This document shows positions 6,123 through 8,376 of a stretch of 8,376 nt of DNA, in pieces; within the stretch, counting starts at the first letter, position 1; each line of letters begins with the position of its first letter. Made by a program: the position numbers and the translations under genes. Source of the DNA: Pseudomonadota bacterium (GTDB lineage: Bacteria; Pseudomonadota; Gammaproteobacteria; UBA5335); contig PKCW01000108.1 in the NCBI GenBank assembly GCA_002862965.1, positions 1 through 8,376 on the forward strand, in the 5' to 3' direction. The notes below the pieces were generated by a model. It made no database searches, had not been told where the DNA came from, and was given only the letters and a program-made list of their open reading frames with translations.

Positions 6123-7853
6123 ATGAGCGGATCCATTCCTCAGGAATTCATCGACGAGGTCCTCGCGCGCAGCGATCTCGTCGGGCTCGTCGAGCGCCGC
6201 ATCCCCCTCAGAAAGGCCGGCAGGGATTTCACGGCTCGCTGCCCGTTCCACGACGAAAAGACCCCCTCGTTCACCGTCAGTCCCGACAAACAGTTCTATC
6301 ACTGTTTCGGTTGCGGCGCCCACGGCAATGCAATCGGCTTTCTCATGGCCTTCGATCGACTCGAGTTCCGCGATGCGGTGGCCGACCTCGCGGCCGAAGC
6401 CGGACTGGCGCTGCCTGCGGGCGGGGACGCCCCGCCGGCGCGTCATCTGCAACTGCGCAGCGCCCTCGAGGCGGTCGCCCGATACTTCCGGCAGCAGCTG
6501 CGCGGCGCGCATGACGCCATCGACTACCTCAAGTCGCGAGGCCTGAGCGGATCGACCGCCGCCACGTTCGGCGTCGGTTACGCCCCCGCGCGGTGGGACG
6601 GCGTGCTCACCCAATTCGGCGCCACCCCGGAACAACGCGCCCTGCTGCTGGAGTGCGGGCTGATCATTCCCCGCGAGGGCAACGACGGCGGTTTTTACGA
6701 CCGGTTCCGTGATCGGATCGTGTTTCCGATCCGTGACGGCCGCGGCCGCGTGATCGGTTTCGGCGGCCGTGTTCTGGACCAAGGTCAGCCCAAATACATC
6801 AATTCACCGGAAACCCCGCTGTTCCACAAGGGCCAGGAACTCTACGGCATGTACGAGGCACGCCAGGCCGCGCGGGAGCTGCCTTGGGTGCTCGTTGTGG
6901 AAGGCTACATGGATGTGTTGATGCTGGCCGAACACGACATCACCAATGCCGTGGCGACACTCGGCACTGCGACGACACCCGAGCATTTGCGCCGCCTCTT
7001 CCGACACACACGCCGGATCGTGTTCTGCTTCGACGGCGACGGCGCAGGCCGGACCGCCGCAACCCGCGCGCTCCAGACCAGCCTCCCAGAGATGCAGGAA
7101 GGACGGGAGATCGCCTTCCTGTTCCTGCCCGAGGGCGAGGACCCCGACTCCCTCGTGCGACGGGAAGGCCGCGATGGCTTTCTGACGCACGCGCAACAGG
7201 CACTGCCCTTGTCCGACTTTCTGTTGCAGCAATTGAAGGAGGGGCTGAATCTGCAGACGATCGAAGGACGCACGCGACTGCTGGAACGTGGCCGGTCGAC
7301 GTTCAGAAAGATTCCGGATGGAATCTTCCGCGAACTTCTGGAACAGGCGCTGGCACGGCTGGCCGAGACCGATGTCCGTGACATTCGCTCCAGGCCTGCT
7401 CGACGCGAATCGACACCACCGCGACCGATCGCTGCCTCACGAACCCAGCCGACACCGCTGCAGCGGCTGGCCGGGCTGGTCCTCGCCCACCCGCCGGCTG
7501 CCGCATGGATCGATCCGGCCATTTCACCCCTGTTGCGCGCGGAGGGGGAAGCGGCGGAATGGCTGATCGCGCTCATTGAACTTGCACGCGATCACCCCCA
7601 TCTAAGCAGCGGAGGCCTCCTCGAGCGGTTCCGCGCCGACCCGGCCGAACCCATGCTTGCCGAGCTTCTGGCTTGGCAGCCCGTCCGATCGGAAGAGGGA
7701 CTGGCTCGAGAATGCAGTGACATCTGTCGATACCTGCTGGTGAGGGCATCGAAGAGCGAAGTCGATGCATTGCTCACCAAGGCCGCCACGGAGGAATTGG
7801 GCGACGGCGAGAAGGAACGGCTACGTTACCTGCTGGCGCGTCGTGAGACATGA
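6123..7853 (+). CDS. dnaG: DnaG, DNA primase
   Basis: 576 residues from the chosen start (E. coli 581). DnaG makes the RNA primers for DNA replication and is recruited to forks by the DnaB helicase. The N-terminal zinc-binding domain has C40 and H43 (CPFHDEKTPSF) and C61 and C64 (YHCFGCGAHGN). The core has DRFRDRIVFPIRD (193-205) and KYINSPETPLFHKG (224-237), then the TOPRIM catalytic site: VEGYMD with E260, followed by FDGDGAGR with D304 and D306, and EDPD at 339-342. The last 140 or so residues form the poorly conserved DnaB-interacting domain, present in full. The frame extends 11 codons further to an ATG at 6090, but homologs begin like MSGSIPQEFID (E. coli MAGRIPRVFIN), and GGGGT at 6109-6113 is well placed for the ATG at 6123. 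It follows the YqeY gene by 45 bases and precedes rpoD by 78. Confidence 0.97.
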   Translation: MSGSIPQEFIDEVLARSDLVGLVERRIPLRKAGRDFTARCPFHDEKTPSFTVSPDKQFYHCFGCGAHGNAIGFLMAFDRLEFRDAVADLAAEAGLALPAGGDAPPARHLQLRSALEAVARYFRQQLRGAHDAIDYLKSRGLSGSTAATFGVGYAPARWDGVLTQFGATPEQRALLLECGLIIPREGNDGGFYDRFRDRIVFPIRDGRGRVIGFGGRVLDQGQPKYINSPETPLFHKGQELYGMYEARQAARELPWVLVVEGYMDVLMLAEHDITNAVATLGTATTPEHLRRLFRHTRRIVFCFDGDGAGRTAATRALQTSLPEMQEGREIAFLFLPEGEDPDSLVRREGRDGFLTHAQQALPLSDFLLQQLKEGLNLQTIEGRTRLLERGRSTFRKIPDGIFRELLEQALARLAETDVRDIRSRPARRESTPPRPIAASRTQPTPLQRLAGLVLAHPPAAAWIDPAISPLLRAEGEAAEWLIALIELARDHPHLSSGGLLERFRADPAEPMLAELLAWQPVRSEEGLARECSDICRYLLVRASKSEVDALLTKAATEELGDGEKERLRYLLARRET

Positions 7854-7883
7854 CTTCGCAAGGCGGACCAAAGCGGTTTGATG

Positions 7884-7889
7884 TATAAT
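7884..7889 (+). promoter_or_regulatory. rpoD: Consensus -10 box between dnaG and rpoD
   Basis: A perfect TATAAT, in the gap between dnaG and rpoD, 43 bases before the rpoD ATG. It is preceded directly by TG, one base off the extended -10 pattern. The -35 region (about 7861-7867) is GC-rich and poor, so strength is uncertain. It would let sigma-70 be made independently of the upstream operon promoter; E. coli also has extra promoters for rpoD in this part of the operon, inside dnaG. Confidence 0.5.
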
Positions 7890-7931
7890 GGGGCGTTTCG
7901 CTGTGCCCCCTTCCTGAGGTTGACCCGCCGT

Positions 7932-8153
7932 ATGAGCGAAGACCAGCGCTCCCTTCTGAAGTCTCTGATTTCAAAGGGTAAAGAACAAGGTTACCTGACC
8001 TTCTCCGAGGTCAACGACCATCTGCCCGACGATCTTTTCGCCGGCCCTCACGAGCGGGTTCTGGTCGGCATGAAGGTCCACGCCAACACGATCTCCCACG
8101 CCCGCTTGGTGGCGCTCGAGGAAACCTTCCCTCGCACACGTGATGTGATCTGA
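7932..8153 (+). CDS. rpoD: RpoD, RNA polymerase sigma-70 factor, N-terminal part with decaying frame
   Basis: The frame encodes 73 residues from ATG 7932 to TGA 8151-8153; a full sigma-70 has about 600. The start MSEDQRSLLKSLISKGKEQGYLTFSEVNDHLPDDLF is a clear match to sigma region 1.1 (E. coli: LVTRGKEQGYLTYAEVNDHLPEDI). After residue 36 identity falls. The family continues with a block like DPEQIEDIIQMINDMGI, whereas here there is a short divergent stretch ending VGMKVHANT, as if about six residues (INDMGI) were lost. LVALEET may still match the downstream acidic part. The stop is therefore probably a frameshift product, not a natural end. A GAGG at 7916-7919 is the likely ribosome binding site. 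In-frame codons upstream to 7878 exist but do not resemble RpoD. The identity is secure from position after dnaG and from region 1.1; the downstream end is not biological as read. Confidence 0.85.
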   Translation: MSEDQRSLLKSLISKGKEQGYLTFSEVNDHLPDDLFAGPHERVLVGMKVHANTISHARLVALEETFPRTRDVI

Positions 8154-8376
8154 ATGCATGTGATGTGCTGGGCAAACCTGAAGAGTCCTGAGCAATGAAT
8201 CCGAAGCCAACAACCTGAGAAGCGATGAAACTCGAAGCTGTGAACACGATGAGGAAACGAATCTGAAGCAAATGTCCTGAAGTTCTCCTGGTTTCTCCGG
8301 ATCTACAACCTCTTGGCGTGCGCGAAGTCTCTTGCTCTAGCTCAAGCCAAGCAGAAAAAAAAACATCAAAATCGCT
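8154..8376 (+). other. rpoD: Frame-broken continuation of rpoD, probably error-rich contig end
   Basis: No open frame of useful length exists here, and stop codons occur in all plus frames. Yet pieces resembling RpoD codons appear in the expected order: 8196-8208 like the DSEFGR codons, 8232-8254 like VELLTREG, 8255-8268 like AKRIEE with one extra base, and 8294-8315 like a YP..IYNLL block (E. coli YPEAITYLL). Spacings between these pieces are somewhat shorter than in a normal rpoD, as expected from many small deletions. Base composition also shifts to more A and T, and there is a run of nine A at 8355-8363. These matches are by eye and each is weak; together they favour a corrupted rpoD read over a new gene. 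Confidence 0.5.

Noticed and set aside
5592..6782. A 396-codon minus-strand open frame opposite dnaG and the YqeY gene
   Set aside because: It lies in the same antisense phase to dnaG; both plus-strand genes are full-length, recognisable family members.
7878..7931. In-frame 18-codon extension before the rpoD ATG
   Set aside because: It begins inside the TATAAT region, has no ribosome binding site and does not resemble the RpoD N-terminus, which fits the ATG at 7932.
8221..8376. Recurring short words such as CTGAAG, GATGA and CGAAG near the right end, hinting at a repeat or array
   Set aside because: No constant unit length or spacing can be found, and the pieces fit better as corrupted rpoD codons.

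Overview
The window is a GC-rich piece of a gammaproteobacterial chromosome carrying housekeeping genes, with no mobile or phage-like DNA. The main evidence for the lineage is the rpsU–GatB/YqeY–dnaG–rpoD cluster (the macromolecular synthesis operon) with tsaD divergent from it, together with RsmJ and an OmpW-type porin. I cannot name a genus. Both ends cut through genes (rsmJ on the left, rpoD on the right), so this may be a whole short contig.

Layout. Positions 1-429 (+) hold the C-terminal part of rsmJ, a 16S rRNA methyltransferase. It converges on a minus-strand block running from 5257 down to 473: tsaD (tRNA t6A synthesis), folB and folK (folate synthesis, overlapping), glmS (amino-sugar synthesis, 3 bases after folK) and, after a 113-base gap, an ompW-family outer-membrane protein. 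A 137-base divergent region (5258-5394) separates tsaD from the plus-strand operon. It holds a good -10 on each strand, with the two elements only about 12 bases apart. The plus-strand operon is rpsU (ribosomal protein bS21), a GatB/YqeY-domain gene, dnaG (primase) and the start of rpoD (sigma-70). The last two have a TATAAT box between them. This operon ties initiation of translation, replication and transcription into one unit; the divergent block starts with a tRNA-modification gene and continues into folate and cell-wall precursor synthesis.

Oddities. (1) The rpoD reading frame is convincing for about 35 residues, then decays. Weak but colinear traces of RpoD continue, in broken frames, almost to the end, which looks like an error-rich contig end rather than a new gene. 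(2) The FolK protein has Arg and Tyr where E. coli HPPK has catalytic-site His115 and Arg121, like the second FolK-type protein found next to folB in pseudomonads. (3) glmS sits in a tsaD-folB-folK run, not beside glmU, and plsY is absent from its common place near folB/tsaD. (4) A perfect 14-base dyad lies just upstream of the ompW ribosome binding site. I found no convincing undescribed system; the region is essentially conserved core genome.
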